A stretch of 64,000 nucleotides of DNA from Zerene cesonia (taxonomy: Eukaryota; Arthropoda; Insecta; Lepidoptera; Pieridae). Positions within the stretch are counted from its first letter, which is position 1, and the number at the start of each line of letters is the position of its first letter. The translations under genes and the position numbers were made by a program. Below are positions 35,060 to 47,755 of this stretch, piece after piece. A model generated the notes under the pieces. That model was not told where the DNA came from and ran no database searches. It worked only from the letters and a program-made list of their open reading frames with translations. Where the stretch lies: the NCBI RefSeq assembly GCF_012273895.1, contig NC_052115.1:8487183-8551182 (forward strand), given 5' to 3'.

Positions 35060-36960
35060 TCAGCCAAAGCTTTTCAAAAGCCAGGTCAAGTTTGGTTGTT
35101 TGAAATATGTACGCAATAAACTATGGGAATTAAATTTATAAGCTCGTACACGTTTGTTTTGGAATAAGTTAATAACGGTTACAGATAATTTATTAGCTGG
35201 ACGGAAAATGAGATAAGCCCCTGGAGAGTCGAAATGAGCGGCTGGTTGGGGCAAAGACATAAAAGTAAAGGATTTCTTTATGAACCTATAATCTATAACT
35301 TTAATAATGTAGGTATATTCAATAGTAATGAATAAACAATTGAATAGATTTTCTCGGATCGTCGTTGTTGTACATTTCGATGAGACTTTATGTAGCAGAT
35401 AGGCGAATATTTTTTTATGTCTGAAACTAATTTCATATTTCTTTACCAAAAAGAACATACCTCTATTATGATTATTACATTTAACTTTTTAAAAGAACAT
35501 TTTGCGATTTCACCATATGGGATGTAAGATGTGTACATGTCACAATAGATAGATGACATAACTTCTATCTTGTGTGACCATATGACCATAATCTTCAATT
35601 ATTACAATTAATTGGATTTCATTTGATTACTACCAGGCTGTTTTAGACTCTAAATTTTCTAATAGTCATATTAAACATAAACATTATTAATTTTATATTT
35701 TAACAGCGGTTATCCATTTATAATTTCACCGTTTTTATACTCCATCTAGATGCCTACGGACCCAAAAACTATTCTCCGAAATAAATTAACGTAGATAAAT
35801 ATATATCGCTACTACTAAAACATTTCATTTGTCTAAAACCAATTTGCATTTGAAAATCAATTCTAAGAATATCGGGATAGGGTATGATTTACAATCGACA
35901 TATTTGTAATTTTCGTAGCCTGAGGAAAGAACCCAAATTATTACCGATCAAAACAGGATATTTAAAAAAGCAGTTTATTTCCTTACCTGGAGTCTCATCA
36001 CTCATATTTATAATGACTCACTTTTTATGGTGAAGTAATATACTTTTTATAATTTAAAAGGGAGCAAATGACGAAATTGCGCTCAACCGGACAGAACAGA
36101 CAGTACAGAATTGGTTAGTTCCATAAAGCCAATATTTGTTTTTTATATGGTATGAATACACATTGTTATAACTTATTTTGGTGATAATAGCTGTTGTAAA
36201 TTATTTCATTTTTTGTATTTATAAATAAAACGAAATTTAAAATCAAATCAAAATAATCACTAGTTTTTAAGCATAACATTCCTAAATTATTTGAAAAATT
36301 TTACTGCATTAAAAAGTGAACATTATTTACATAGTTTCGATTTTCAATGTTCAATGTTCTCAGTTGACATTTTTAGAATTTTAGAATTCAATTTTTTTTT
36401 CTGTATTTTGGCGCGTTTTTTTTAACAGATAACAAATACTTTAAGTAACTCAGATCTACAGCACTGGATTGCATGATGCGTCTTACTGCCGCTTTCAATA
36501 TTTGATTTCAATTCAAATTTTCCAAATTAGCATTAATAGTTCGTTATACATCGCTTCCTTATTTAAGTATGTAGGAACGACGAAGTGACTAAAAGCTGCC
36601 ATGCATTCGAAAACGTTATCTATTAGATATAGATATTGATATTGAATCTCAGCGTAAGGATTCTAGATTATTTCTCAGAATTATTTCAACACATCGGACC
36701 ATCCGTCAAGGCTTGTCCCTTGAGAAAAACGCTCCAATGACGCCATAAATATATCAAACGCAAAACAATTTATATGTTCACTTTGATATAAGAATACGCG
36801 AGGGCGTAACTCGTCATAGTGAGGCGTTTGGCTGCAGGCAATCAATTGTAGAACTGGTCCACGCTGCGAGTTGATTACGTTTTGGAGATTTGGATTCCTT
36901 ATCTCGTACTCATGTTCTATATTTACATGTTGTATCGATTGTTGTTTGATTTCAGAGCTA
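35060..36960. other. Non-coding stretch
   Basis: One 132-codon minus-strand frame (35060-35458) translates AT-rich sequence with no protein features. An ATG followed by a good donor occurs at 36005-35987 on the minus strand but is too short to call. Confidence 0.5.
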
Positions 36961-36988
36961 TGAGTTGCATACGTGTTTTTGTTTATGA

Positions 36989-37213
36989 AAGTGTGAAGTC
37001 CCGTGTCCCCTAGTGGGGTATGGGGCAGATGATGTACATTCGTTTCACTGATCGATTTTCTTTAGGGACAAGTAGGTGATCAGCCTTCTGTGTCCTGCCA
37101 GACCGAGACATTTTTTTTGTGCGTCCCCACCGGGAATCGAACCTGCCCCTGGAGGGGTCCTGCCCCTTGGTTCTACGCTCACGCGTTAACCACTGTACCA
37201 AGGAGGCGGTCAA
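36989..37213 (-). mobile_element. tRNA-derived SINE (second family) with 12-bp target duplication
   Basis: Same family as the 17.6 kb copy, same orientation. TTTTGTTTATGA at 36977-36988 is repeated at 37214-37225. The open frames across it are by-products of its GC content. Confidence 0.85.
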
Positions 37214-38741
37214 TTTTGTTTATGAGGTCGTCGGTTTTGTTTATGAGGTGTACGTTAAAACATTTCGATATAATGGATCAGTTTCAATTAGTTGGTTTAA
37301 GTTTTGAATTAAGCGTAGTTATTCTGTTATTGGTCCCTTAATTTTAGTGAAATGTCTCTGCCATGTGGTTCTTTTGTTAACCGACTTCAAAAAAGGAGGT
37401 TCTCCATTTGACTGTTTACCTCATGACCTCTAACCTAGTTCTGAAAATTTTAAGGTTTAGAATTCGAAATGAACACCAAGCACTGTTCCACGCAATCTAT
37501 GTAAAACTGCCAAAGATTTAGACACCCTCAACCACATAATGTCCAATAAAACATTCGGTTCCCAAGTCATTCTCCACGGTTCATGAACATAACATTACTG
37601 AAGCTCAGTTGGCGTTCCGAGAAAGTCATTTAGTCGTCAGTGGGACGTTTAGCTGGCGGGCACAATTTGCAGAGACGAGGTCCGCTCAAATTGTGCCACC
37701 GTTCGTAAATATTGCGGAATGTGGTTATGATACCCCTGGTACTTGTACTCCGACTGATCATTTATATAACATGTACATTTATACGATGATAGGAGAAAAT
37801 AGTTTGTCGATGTTATATTTCGACTCTTTCAATTTCAATTTATTTGACAGATGGAAGGAATAAATAAAGAGAATTTATTCAACCAGCCACAATTAATTAT
37901 ATGAAAAAAGAGAAGAGAAATAGAACAATGTAATAAAATGTCGCAGAGAATCACCAAAAAGGATCTAGTTTGGCTTATGCCAGGGATGAACCTGACGCTG
38001 CTTTTTATCTAGTTCATAAGAAAGAAATAACATAGCAGATATATGAACAAACTTTTTTAAATAATACGTAGAAATTTACTTTGTCAGCACTACAGTCAGT
38101 GTGGTCTTAAATTTATTACTTCTAAACAATGTGAAAATTAGTTTGTTTGGATGTTTGTCCGTCACTCACGCTTACCTACAGAAGGGATTTTGATGAAACC
38201 GACTTTTCAACTAAACTACTACTACTTACTAAACCGAACGGCAAGAACCGACTTCGGTGATAGGATTTTTTAATCCCGATGAAATGATACCTTGGGATAA
38301 ATAAGGAATAATAATAGATAGAATAAATTTACTATTGACTGCAAGTATCGTAAGTCATTTACGAGAACTGAAGGAACAGAAGTAATACGTTTAACAACGA
38401 ACAGGGCAGGGCGATGGCGAAAAAGAATCAAAATATATGTGGTTAGCAAGAACATAAAGTTACGTTGTTGAATCGAGCTTTTTACCTACACTTTACTTGT
38501 TCAGACCGTAAGCCGATTTGCCGCGTTTATACGTATCTTGAATGAAGTCTATCCAGATTTATGTCGCATTAGGTAGCCTACTATTACTCAGTATGTAGAC
38601 AGTAGACATGCTTAACTAGATGGGGCAAACTGACATTTGTATGAAAGCATAGCGTTCCGTAGGTCAATGATATATCGATAGCAATTCTTCGCTTGGATTC
38701 ACACGTTTATTAATATTATTATATTTTTGTTATATATTATA

Positions 38742-38941
38742 CTAGCTGCGCCCCGCGGTTTCACCCGCGTTAGTCTGTATCCCGTAGGAATATCGGAATA
38801 AAAAGTTGCCTATATGTTATTCCAGTTGTCTAGCTGTCTACGTACTAAATTTCATTGCAATCGGTTCAGTAGTTTTTGCGTGAAAGAGCAACAAACACAC
38901 ACACATCCTTATAAACTTTCGCATTTATAATATTAGTAGGA
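38742..38941 (-). mobile_element. Lep1-like Helitron, full length
   Basis: CTAGCTGCGCCCCGCGGTTT to TTATAATATTAGTAGGA. Well conserved with the 39.9 kb copy in the same orientation. Confidence 0.78.
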
Positions 38942-39915
38942 AGTAGGATGTTCAGTTTTAAGTGATGGCTAGACGACCTACATACCTGTTTTTTCCCACA
39001 ATGGAAAAAGCAGAGGCAAATAATATTAGCACTTATTGCTTTGCTGTCCATAGAATCTGACAACATTGTTGCGTATGTATCATCTAGTTAACTACATAAT
39101 CTGTGACACAGATCAGTACGAGGGGAAAATAAAGGCCACGACACGTTGTTTGTCGAAGCTCTGGGATGAATTGTTTGCTCAAAACCGGTCGAGCTACTGT
39201 GAAAATGTTATGTTTGACAAGTGTGGTACTTGAAGCTTCATTTAGGCTTTGGAAGAGGCATTTTCAGCATAACATCAGTTAGACAATTGAAAGACATTGT
39301 GACTAAGTTCATTTATATGAGGGTAGAGAATGGTTTAACATGGAGATAATATGTCTATTTAAATGTAAACTATACAAAGCGACTATAATGAAGGCTGGAA
39401 AACGAGAGTAAATATTTTTTTAGAGAATATAGAAAACATACACATTTGTTTATGTTTATCAAGTGTCCAGCTTTCGAAGCAAAGATTACTTAACAAGACA
39501 CTAGAAACTAGACAAATTTAGTTACTAAATAAATCCAATTGATTCTTTTCCTTCTATAATAACAAAGTACTTATACCAATTGAATTATAAAAACTATTAT
39601 GTAACCTTTTCTCTCATTTCTTATGGATTGTATAATATTCTTAAATTCATGTTAAACTATGTGGAGATATTTAAATTCTACGTAAATACGCAATTAAAGT
39701 AAGAGTTTGGAAAGTATCAATCACCCTTAAGAGGCATAGACAGGGCAATAATCACGTCAAATGGCCAGTTTTAATTATTGCCCCATAAGTAGGCCGGAGA
39801 CTGATTAATGGGCCCGCTTCTCGCTCGACGAGTTTTGTCATTCCCACTGTGATTAGGCTAGGAATTCTATTAGGTTTTAAGTATCCTGGTTAATTATGCT
39901 TGCTCTTGTGTATTA

Positions 39916-40114
39916 CTAGCTGCGCTCCGCGGTTTCACCCGCGTAAGTCCGTATTCCGTAGGAATATCGGGATAAAAAGTTGCCTATATGTTATTCCAGT
40001 TGTCCAGTTGTCTGTGTGCCAAAAAACATTGCAATTGGTTGAGTAGTTTTTGCGTGAAAGAGCAACAAACACACACACATCCTTACAAACTTTCGCATTT
40101 ATAATATTAGTAGG
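39916..40114 (-). mobile_element. Lep1-like Helitron, full length
   Basis: CTAGCTGCGCTCCGCGGTTT to TAATATTAGTAGG; 1.0 kb from the previous copy, with a small internal change (GTCTGTGTGCCAAAAAAC). Confidence 0.78.
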
Positions 40115-41399
40115 TAGTAGGTAATAGGATCTATGTTTTTTTAAACAGCCTGAGAAAATAATGATTCGAAATTTGTATTTGTTTTAACATGAACAGTACT
40201 AACTTATTGGTTTATTTTCTTGGAAGAGCAAGTAAAGATATCATGAGAACATGTCTCATTCTCGAATTTTAGTAAGAATTAGAAAATGACTTGTTAGATT
40301 TTATTGTTTCGTGCAAGCTGTTGCAATCAAGGAAGCCATCAAGTATCAATTATCTTGATTCATTTAGCGATTGATATTATATCGATTTAAGCCTTAAACA
40401 ATAGGGCGGTCTACCTTTGCGGATATCCGATCAGATAATTCATTTATATTATCAATCTATCAATCAGAATACAAGAAGCAGATCTGTTAATTTGTGCTCT
40501 GAGCCCACAGTGACTTCTGCTAGCTTCCTAATTTTGTATTCCTATTAAGAAATTTCAAGAATTCAATGATATATAGCCAACTAATTAACTCATGTTGCTA
40601 AATTTTATATTTAGTTCCCTAATCGAATTCAATTTGAACGATCTTTTAATGTGTATACATGTCATGTTTTATGCTAAAACCTGATAAAGTATCAACTTCC
40701 GCCACCAATTGAATAATGCATCTACATGTAATTACATGTGCGGCAATTTTTTCTCACCTTAGTATGGAACAATTGTTACATCGGGTAACCTCATATCCCG
40801 TTAAATAATTGCTTGAACTCATCTCCGCCTCCACATTCCTTATTGAGAGCGAACAATCACTTATCTATGGTTAATTATTTACAGAGGCCTCTAGTCTATG
40901 TGCGATCGTTGACGAGGGTGTGTTTTTCTTGCTATTTATTAGTGGTGTGCTTTTATTTTTATTTTAAAGTGTGTTTATTGCTTGAGAACGTGTTAGTAAA
41001 ATGAAAATTCAAAATTCCCCGTGCTCTTATTTCAGCGCTACAAATCTGAATCTGATAAAAATTCAATTACTGCTACTTAATATTAGATAATAAGTAATTA
41101 CTTTTACTGGATGTTGGGTTACCGTACACAATGCAGTCAAAAGTTCTATGAAATGAACGATTCCATTCGAATCTCATTTTAATAGAAAAGCTTTAATTAC
41201 TGAATATAACAGAAAATGCCTAATAATTCTAACTTAGTCTATCTCAAATTTAGCCGTGAATCAGATAAGTTTTTAGACTTTCGCGTTAATAATGTAAGGG
41301 AAAATTGCTTATAAAGTGTAGTAACTATTCACGATAGACTTGAAAGCTAACCCTTATTTGACAAAGATCTAGATACACAAAATATTAATTATTCGGTGC

Positions 41400-41640
41400 T
41401 CTTATAATCTCGACCGGTCCAGTACCTGGCGGCCATAATAGCGATCGATAATTCAGCTGAGACAGTGCCGGTATCGCTGCGCGTGCGCCGATTAAACTCA
41501 GGCAATCGTCGGCGGATTGAACAGATACTCATCTGTTGGAGGCCATTTTCGTTTTGTTTCTTGGTAGCTTATATAATTGTTGGCAATTGGTGACTGGAGA
41601 AGTACAGGTCTGTAATGGTTCTTTTGGTTTTTTAGAGAAA
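41400..41640. promoter_or_regulatory. GC-rich island with NRF1/Ewg-like motif
   Basis: A GC-rich stretch in AT-rich DNA contains TGCGCGTGCGCC (41478-41489, one mismatch to the NRF-1 palindrome), GGCGGCCATAATAGCGATCG and GGAGGCCATTTT, followed by TTATATAA near 41570. No coding sequence is apparent. It looks like a promoter or enhancer of a gene whose exons I cannot see. Confidence 0.3.
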
Positions 41641-42069
41641 CTACATTTCGCAATTTGAAACTGAGTTGAAATTTTATTCAAAATTTGTTATATGCACAAA
41701 AATATATATTATATACGCGAGTAATTCATGGATTGCTTGATACGGTTGTTCTTTCAAATTTGTTTGATATTTCGATTATAGACAAATGACATGAAACGAA
41801 ATATCAATTGCATTGGAAATAAAATCCTAGATATTAGGATATAACAATAATCTCAAATTTGCATAAACTGATAAAAGACATGTTGAACCTATCCGGAAAA
41901 TTTATTAAAGTTTTCGTTTAATGTTATTAGTCGATTTACTATTTACGTACAGATTTTTTGACCGATTGAAAAAAGGAGGTTGCTCGATTTGACAGTATTT
42001 AGGTATCTGTTGTTCTGTTAACTGTTGAATTATGTTCTTTATAAAAATTATACGTATCTTTTAATTTAT

Positions 42070-42255
42070 ACACATAGCTGACCCAGCAAACGCTATTCTG
42101 CCTTACTCTTATCATTAGGGATATGGAAAATAGATGTTGGCCGATTCTCAGACCTACCCGATATGCACACAAAATTTCGTGACAATCGGTTCAGCCGTTC
42201 TGTAAGAATATAGTAAATAACATTGCGACATGAGAATTTTATATATATAAAGATC
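42070..42255 (-). mobile_element. Copy of the element found in the (AT)n tract
   Basis: Reverse: AGCTGACCCAGCAAACGC, ATTCTGCCTTACTC, GATTCTCAGACCTACCCG, ending GAGAATTTTATATATATAAA. Confidence 0.65.
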
Positions 42256-42462
42256 GAGATTTTGCATGTATGTTTTTATATTCGTGTTTTTCACATTAAA
42301 AATGTAATTAAAATACGAGAAGTAATAAAAAACACTGACGTAAATAACAACTTTGTAGGTATTAACAAAAAATCGGTGCTTTATTAATTTTAACTCTTAA
42401 TGTTAACTTAGTCGAGTTATTCATATAGGTTGTTAACATCATTATGTTGTATTGTATACAGG

Positions 42463-42742
42463 CTATTATCCGCGGTTTCGCACACGTTAAATTCGGAGTA
42501 GTTTTATTTATGTTATTTTACATATGTAAACCTTCATCTTGAATCACTATATCTATTAAAACAAAGCCCATCAAAAACCATTGTTTAGTTTTAAAAGTTT
42601 AAGCATACATACATACCGATACTTGTTGTACATTATTACTGCTGCTGTTATATTAGTGTATAAGTTGTTTGGAAACCAATAAAATAAAATTAAAAAGTAA
42701 AAAGATGCGGAGAGCGACTTTGCTTTATACTATGTAATGATA
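42463..42742 (-). repeat. Sixth-type element, interrupted
   Basis: TCCGCGGTTTCGCACACG, AAATTCGGAGTAGTTTTA, then about 100 bp of other sequence before GAGCGACTTTGCTTTATACT. Confidence 0.45.
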
Positions 42743-43214
42743 TAAAAACTATTATTCTCAACAATAAATATAGGATATATGTCAGACATTGTCTCTTTTG
42801 CGTTGATAGTTTTACTTATGCAAGACATTTTAACGCATCATATTTTGTATTGGTTTTTTATTCAACCTTATCAATAATAACACAATTAAAAGGAGCGTTT
42901 TGATTTAAGGTTGTATCACTGCTATTCAATAAAATCGGCGCTCAATACGTTTCAACATTATCTATTTCTTTGCACAATCTTACGCACGTACAGAGTTTAT
43001 ACAAAGATGAACCGCCAACTTACATCGAATATCATAATCAGAAAACAGCAGGTGTGGGGAAATGGCCACACAGCGATGCGACTTTCCAATTTATTTACCT
43101 ATTCAATACAATTCCCACGTGTTTCCATTAAAACACTGTAATCCTTTGTTGCGTTCACTTTCTCAAAAAACACTGACACTCAGACATTACGACAGCATTG
43201 TTTCACAAACAATT

Positions 43215-43345
43215 ACAAGCGCAAACACATCTATTTGCTGCGCGGACGCATGCTCAACTGAAGAGTATGGCTAGCCAACCGCGAAACAGCGGCGAGCGGG
43301 ACGGAACATGGCCAGGACTCGCGTGCGAGTGAGACGGACGATGTC
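43215..43345. promoter_or_regulatory. GC-rich island, possible transcription start region
   Basis: A sharp GC peak with CpG-rich segments (CGGCGAGCGGGACGG, GACTCGCGTGCGAGTGAG). A 21-codon frame beginning ATGGCTAGCC ends in it, next to a GTGAGA donor-like site. Too little to call a gene; noted as a possible promoter or first exon. Confidence 0.25.
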
Positions 43346-44027
43346 ATCCTTTGACAGTAGCTATTCAAATTTTTGTTTTATTACACATGTCTGTTGTGGC
43401 CCGTAAATTATTTGCGCTTTAATTGGACAAGTGAAAGGTTGAAACAAATCAAGCTGTCAACAAATATGCTTTATAGAGACGCTTAGATATCGTTTATGGT
43501 TAATTGGGCCCATCTTGGGTTTTAATCAAATTATTGGCGTAGCGATGGTGTATCTGTTTATTTGTTTGTTATCTATTGCTACACTCTTCAGTGTTTTTTT
43601 TATTTATGGTTTGATATATAAGACAAATGCTTTATATCAAGAGTTCTATTTTCCGATACATTGATGGAGGCACTATTAGATAGACTTTTTTAATGTTTTA
43701 ATTGCTTTTTTTTGTAGATTTTATACTTACATATTCATCTAGAGTAACTGTTTATTTAACCACTATATAAAGCTCGATTTAGATACATTCATTTATGATA
43801 GGCAACATAATTTTAACTTACATTCCACTGAGCTTTCCGAGTGTTGTATTTTTTTTTTTAATTTTTTATGCTTGGCTCAAGGATAATCCCAGTTTAAAAT
43901 TTGCTTATTTGTAAATACATCATATTATGCATACTCCACAAAATATATAGTCTATATTCAAAAACAAATATTTATTGTTTGACATTTTGAAAGCAGAATA
44001 GTACTTCTATACTAATATATACATTGC

Positions 44028-44152
44028 TAACATAAAAGGAAGAATAAATTATAACAGCAAACAATAGCATCAATGTAATGCCAACAATCCCTTTCTATAG
44101 ATTCGTACTGTATGCAAACGAGCGGACCCACATAACTGAAATAATCCTCGCA
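44028..44152 (+). repeat. Diverged repeat pair, copy 1
   Basis: CATTGCTAACATAAAAGG, CAATGTAATGCCAACAATCC, CTGTATGCAAACGAGCGG, ACATAACTGAAATAATC; its partner is 3.6 kb downstream in the same orientation. Confidence 0.65.
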
Positions 44153-45057
44153 CTTTGCTTGTGTTTGCATTACAATGCAGATTTGGACGTGCCGGTGTGA
44201 AAAGTGCAGGAGAACTGCAGTCGATGGAATGAGATCAAATTTCAACAATCAGATGATCCTAGCCACAGATATAAAATACTTTACTAATCAGTTGTAAATA
44301 CGTAACAAAGACGTGTACTTTCTCCGCGAAGTAAGAGAAAAGATGCCCAGTTGGCAAATTGGTGGCGGTCAATTGGATACTGTGGGATTTTCGGGATAAA
44401 AACTATTCTATATCCTTTCCTCGCTATCACACTACATCCTGTTATTTTTTATGTAAATTTTGTGTGCAATAAAAAACTATTTATCTATCTATATCTGTTA
44501 TAAATTTCATCCAAATCGGTTCAGTAGTTTAAGAGTGAAAAAGTGACAGTCGGACAGCTTTTTTCGCATTTTTAATATTAGTGGGGATTAGTAGGAATGG
44601 CATAGTAGGCTAATTTGTTAGTGGGTCACGTTGTATGATGACTAATAAAATACAAGAAACAAACTTGATATTCTAAACATATCAAAAGCACTACGCAAAT
44701 TATCATAAGTCGCCACTCCTCAGAGACTGGACAGACAGTGCAATAATTTATGTATGTATTACCATATCAGGTTCATTAATTACAAATTTAATGGTATTTA
44801 TCATAAATGGAAAGCCGCCTTACTTTCCCGATTACTTGATAACTTGAAAATTATAATTAATTATATACTAGTAATTTCTTAAGGATGTGTCTACACTAGC
44901 GTATGGAACTCCACCATATTTGCTCAGATAATATAAATAATTAATGTTATATTATAGATTACAAATTATTATGTGCTTATACTATATGAAGTAATCTTTA
45001 GCACGGATGATATTGCGGATGCCTAGTTTAGGAATATAGTTTTTTTTCTAAATCTCG

Positions 45058-45175
45058 ATGTTACTATATGTTCACCCTGGTGGACACGTTCAAGGGCTTC
45101 CCCCCTTGAGGGAGATCACCATCCTCCGCTTGGGCTGTCGCATGAATGGAGGGGGCCGGAAGAAACCTTATTTCC
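45058..45175. repeat. GC-rich fragment, probably from a transposable element
   Basis: GGGCTTCCCCCCTTGAGGGA, GATCACCATCCTCCGC and GGAGGGGGCCGGAAG stand out sharply from the surroundings. Its 76-codon frame has no recognisable protein; I take it as a retroelement remnant. Confidence 0.35.
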
Positions 45176-45567
45176 ATGGTAATCATATCAAACGAATTAA
45201 TTCTTACCACCCTAAAAAGGATTTTTCTAGTTATTTATATTTTTTATTTATTATTTCCTATATCACGATTGAGTTTTACTTTTATTAAAATACAAAATGT
45301 TATATAGTTTGTATATTGTAGGCACATTATTTATAACAGATTCTTTCTGATAATTTTACTTGTAACCGATTATTTAATAACGTAAACAGACCAATTACAA
45401 GGTTCACCAAAGTTAAATATATGAAAAAGACTAATTAATAAAAGCATGCAAGCAAGCATAGCTTCGTGTATAAAATACCTTATTTAGAAAACCATTACTT
45501 CTGCAACTAATCAATCTTCTAATTACAACCTAATTTTATGATTCTCGTGAACTAGTGCGATACAGCG

Positions 45568-45606
45568 TTTTTTTCTATTCTTTCAAAATTTCTCATTTGT
45601 TATATA
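45568..45606 (+). repeat. Fragment of the tRNA-like SINE tail
   Basis: TTTTTTTCTATTCTTTC followed by AAAATTTCTCATTTG matches the tail of the copies at 46.5 and 47.1 kb; the tRNA-like head is absent. Confidence 0.6.
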
Positions 45607-46299
45607 TTATTATATATAAAAATTAGAAATTTTTTTTATATATTCATTTCAAAGCTATGAAATTGAAATAAAATAAAATTTTGTGCGACACATTTTAAAA
45701 GATGAATCTTTGCCAATCGTCAGTATAAGCAGAAGTATTTTAATATTCTATTTTATACACCAATTAAGACAGTTCTTATAGCATCAAGTGATTTATTTTC
45801 CTTTTCTTATTTCATAAGTTAAAAATAAATGTTTAGGTGTAAAAATCCAAAGATTAAACCTTGTAAATTGCCTCATTTGCTCCTATTCACAATACTCTAA
45901 ACAGGATATTAAGAGAAACTCATGAAACTATTGTAATTAAATCTGTTCGTTTAAAGTGGGTCAAAATCCAGTGGGAAGGAGTCTGTTTTATACAAACATA
46001 CACGTAAATCTAATAAAAGCATAGAAATACGACTGTTAAAAATATATGTGCTGTTTGCTAGTACTAATTTAGTTACTAGTATAGTATTATGTTTATGTGG
46101 TATTACATAATCTTTGACGAAGTTTAGAGCAACACAAGCCTCGTTATTACATACACGTATCATTTGCCACCGGCTAATCTGTGTTATCGCTTCGTCAGCA
46201 TATCCTAATGTCTACTCTCTAGACATGAGATTATTGTATACATCAATAATATCTGGTAAAACTAGAAATAAATATATAGTTTTATAATTATAACCGACT

Positions 46300-46425
46300 A
46301 CTGTAACCCGCGGCGTCACTCTCAAGGTATTCATAAACAGCCCACGTGCTAATCCAGACTCTAATACCTCTACCTCTGTACCAAATTTTATACAGATACA
46401 AACGATTCTCGCGACACCATAGCCC
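46300..46425 (-). repeat. Helitron-like element, third type, partial
   Basis: Reverse: AACCCGCGGCGTCACTC, CTCTGTACCAAATTTTATAC and ATACAAACGATTCTCGCG. Confidence 0.45.
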
Positions 46426-46502
46426 CTAAGATAGTTTATAAGAAGCAAGAAAGCTTGATACTATAAGTCTCCAATACAAAACATAATATAGGTATCTAAA
46501 AA

Positions 46503-46665
46503 CATCAAAGGGATCACGGGTGGCCGAGAGGCCAGGCGTTGCTACGGTTAAGCAAGAAACGCGGGTTCGAATCCAGCCTCGTGATCAAATTTTTTCTATT
46601 CTTTCACAATTTCTCATTTATAAAGCATTTCAATGCTATAAAACTAAAAATTAAATATAAGTTTT
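46503..46665 (+). mobile_element. tRNA-like SINE
   Basis: The 75-base head (46512-46586) starts GATCACG and ends CGTGATC, a 7-bp acceptor-like pairing, with A-box TGGCCGAGAGGCC and a perfect B-box GGTTCGAATCC, so it may still carry an active RNA polymerase III promoter. The tail TTTTTTCTATTCTTTC leads to CATTTATAAAGCATTTC and ACTAAAAATTAA. TAAAAACAT appears on both flanks, a probable short target duplication. The acceptor pairing and class-II-like D arm suggest descent from a Leu or Ser tRNA. Confidence 0.75.
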
Positions 46666-47045
46666 AATAAAAACATTTTTAGTATTATTTTTATACTCCA
46701 TACGTTCATCAATAATAAACATAATAATACAGGCTCGCTCTTATTTCCACTCGATAATAATGCAAGACAATCCGACACTATCCTACCATCGGTTGTTCCA
46801 TGTAATTCCATTACCCCGATGCTGATTGAATAGCAATAATAATTCGATCGTGAGATGGGGCAGCCACGTCCGGGGCACATCTTAGCAGCCGCCATTCCGC
46901 GCGTGCCGCTATGATGTAGCCCAGATTATGTATTATAGCATACTAGCTGACTCACCCAAGTTCGTCTGCTCTGATTATTTTATGATTATTTGCTTAATTT
47001 TCCATTAATATCGATTTGACGTTTGCGTTATTTGTAAATTACTTT

Positions 47046-47208
47046 ATTTTATAATTTTTATTAATTTAATTACGGGTGGCCGAGAGGCTAGGCGTTGCTA
47101 CGGTTAGGCAAGAAACGCAGGTTCGAATCCTGCCTCGTGATCGATTTTTTTCTATTCTTTCAAAATTTCTCATTTATAAAGCATTTCAATGCTATAAAAC
47201 TAAAAATT
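47046..47208 (+). mobile_element. tRNA-like SINE with 10-bp target duplication
   Basis: Same family as the copy 0.55 kb upstream, in the same orientation. A-box TGGCCGAGAGGC, perfect B-box and a 5-bp T-stem (GCAGG/CCTGC). AAATTACTTT flanks it at 47036-47045 and 47209-47218. Confidence 0.78.
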
Positions 47209-47628
47209 AAATTACTTTGCCTTAATAAAATTGAAAGATTTTTACGAAAAATCGTAACGTAACTTATATATCATAATAACATATTTTATGAAAGATATAC
47301 AAATTTGAGCTACGTGAGCGTTGAACTCGAATCTATGGCCCTAGTATACTTGGTATAAATGTCTATTTAGTTTTGATTTGTAAAGACTACGATCTAGATA
47401 CTACACGATCTTCTTGCATGATATGCGACATGTGCCGTCATGCATGCATGACATTCTAATTATATTAATTGCTTGCAATAGATTTCTCTCGGTAGTTTAG
47501 TCTTTATTGTTTGAGCTTAATCAGAAATTTCGATCATGTTTAAATAATTTGCTTATTGGGATATAAATTCTGTACATTTCTTCAATTCTTTGAAAGTTTA
47601 AATCTTCTCATCACGTTATGTGACTATA

Positions 47629-47755
47629 CATTGCTAGCATAAAGGGAATAATACATTATAATACCAAAAATTGCGTCAATGTAATGCCAACAATCATTTT
47701 TTATAGATTGATACTGTATGCTAACGAGGATACCAACATAACTGAAATAATCTTC
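47629..47755 (+). repeat. Diverged repeat pair, copy 2
   Basis: CATTGCTAGCATAAAGGG, CAATGTAATGCCAACAATC, CTGTATGCTAACGAGG, ACATAACTGAAATAATC. No terminal repeats seen. Confidence 0.65.

Noticed and set aside
35060..35458. 132-codon minus-strand frame
   Set aside because: AT-rich translation with no domain, start context or splice sites; length alone is not unusual for 64 kb.
35987..36005. Minus-strand ATGAGTGATGAGACTCCAG followed by GTAAGG, like a first coding exon (MSDETP)
   Set aside because: Only 19 bases; no partner exon in phase could be found, and joining to the 33 kb exon's upstream acceptor gives an immediate stop.
46512..46586. Possible functional tRNA gene
   Set aside because: Although acceptor-like and T-arm pairing exist, there is a shared SINE tail, flanking duplications and further copies, so it is a SINE head.
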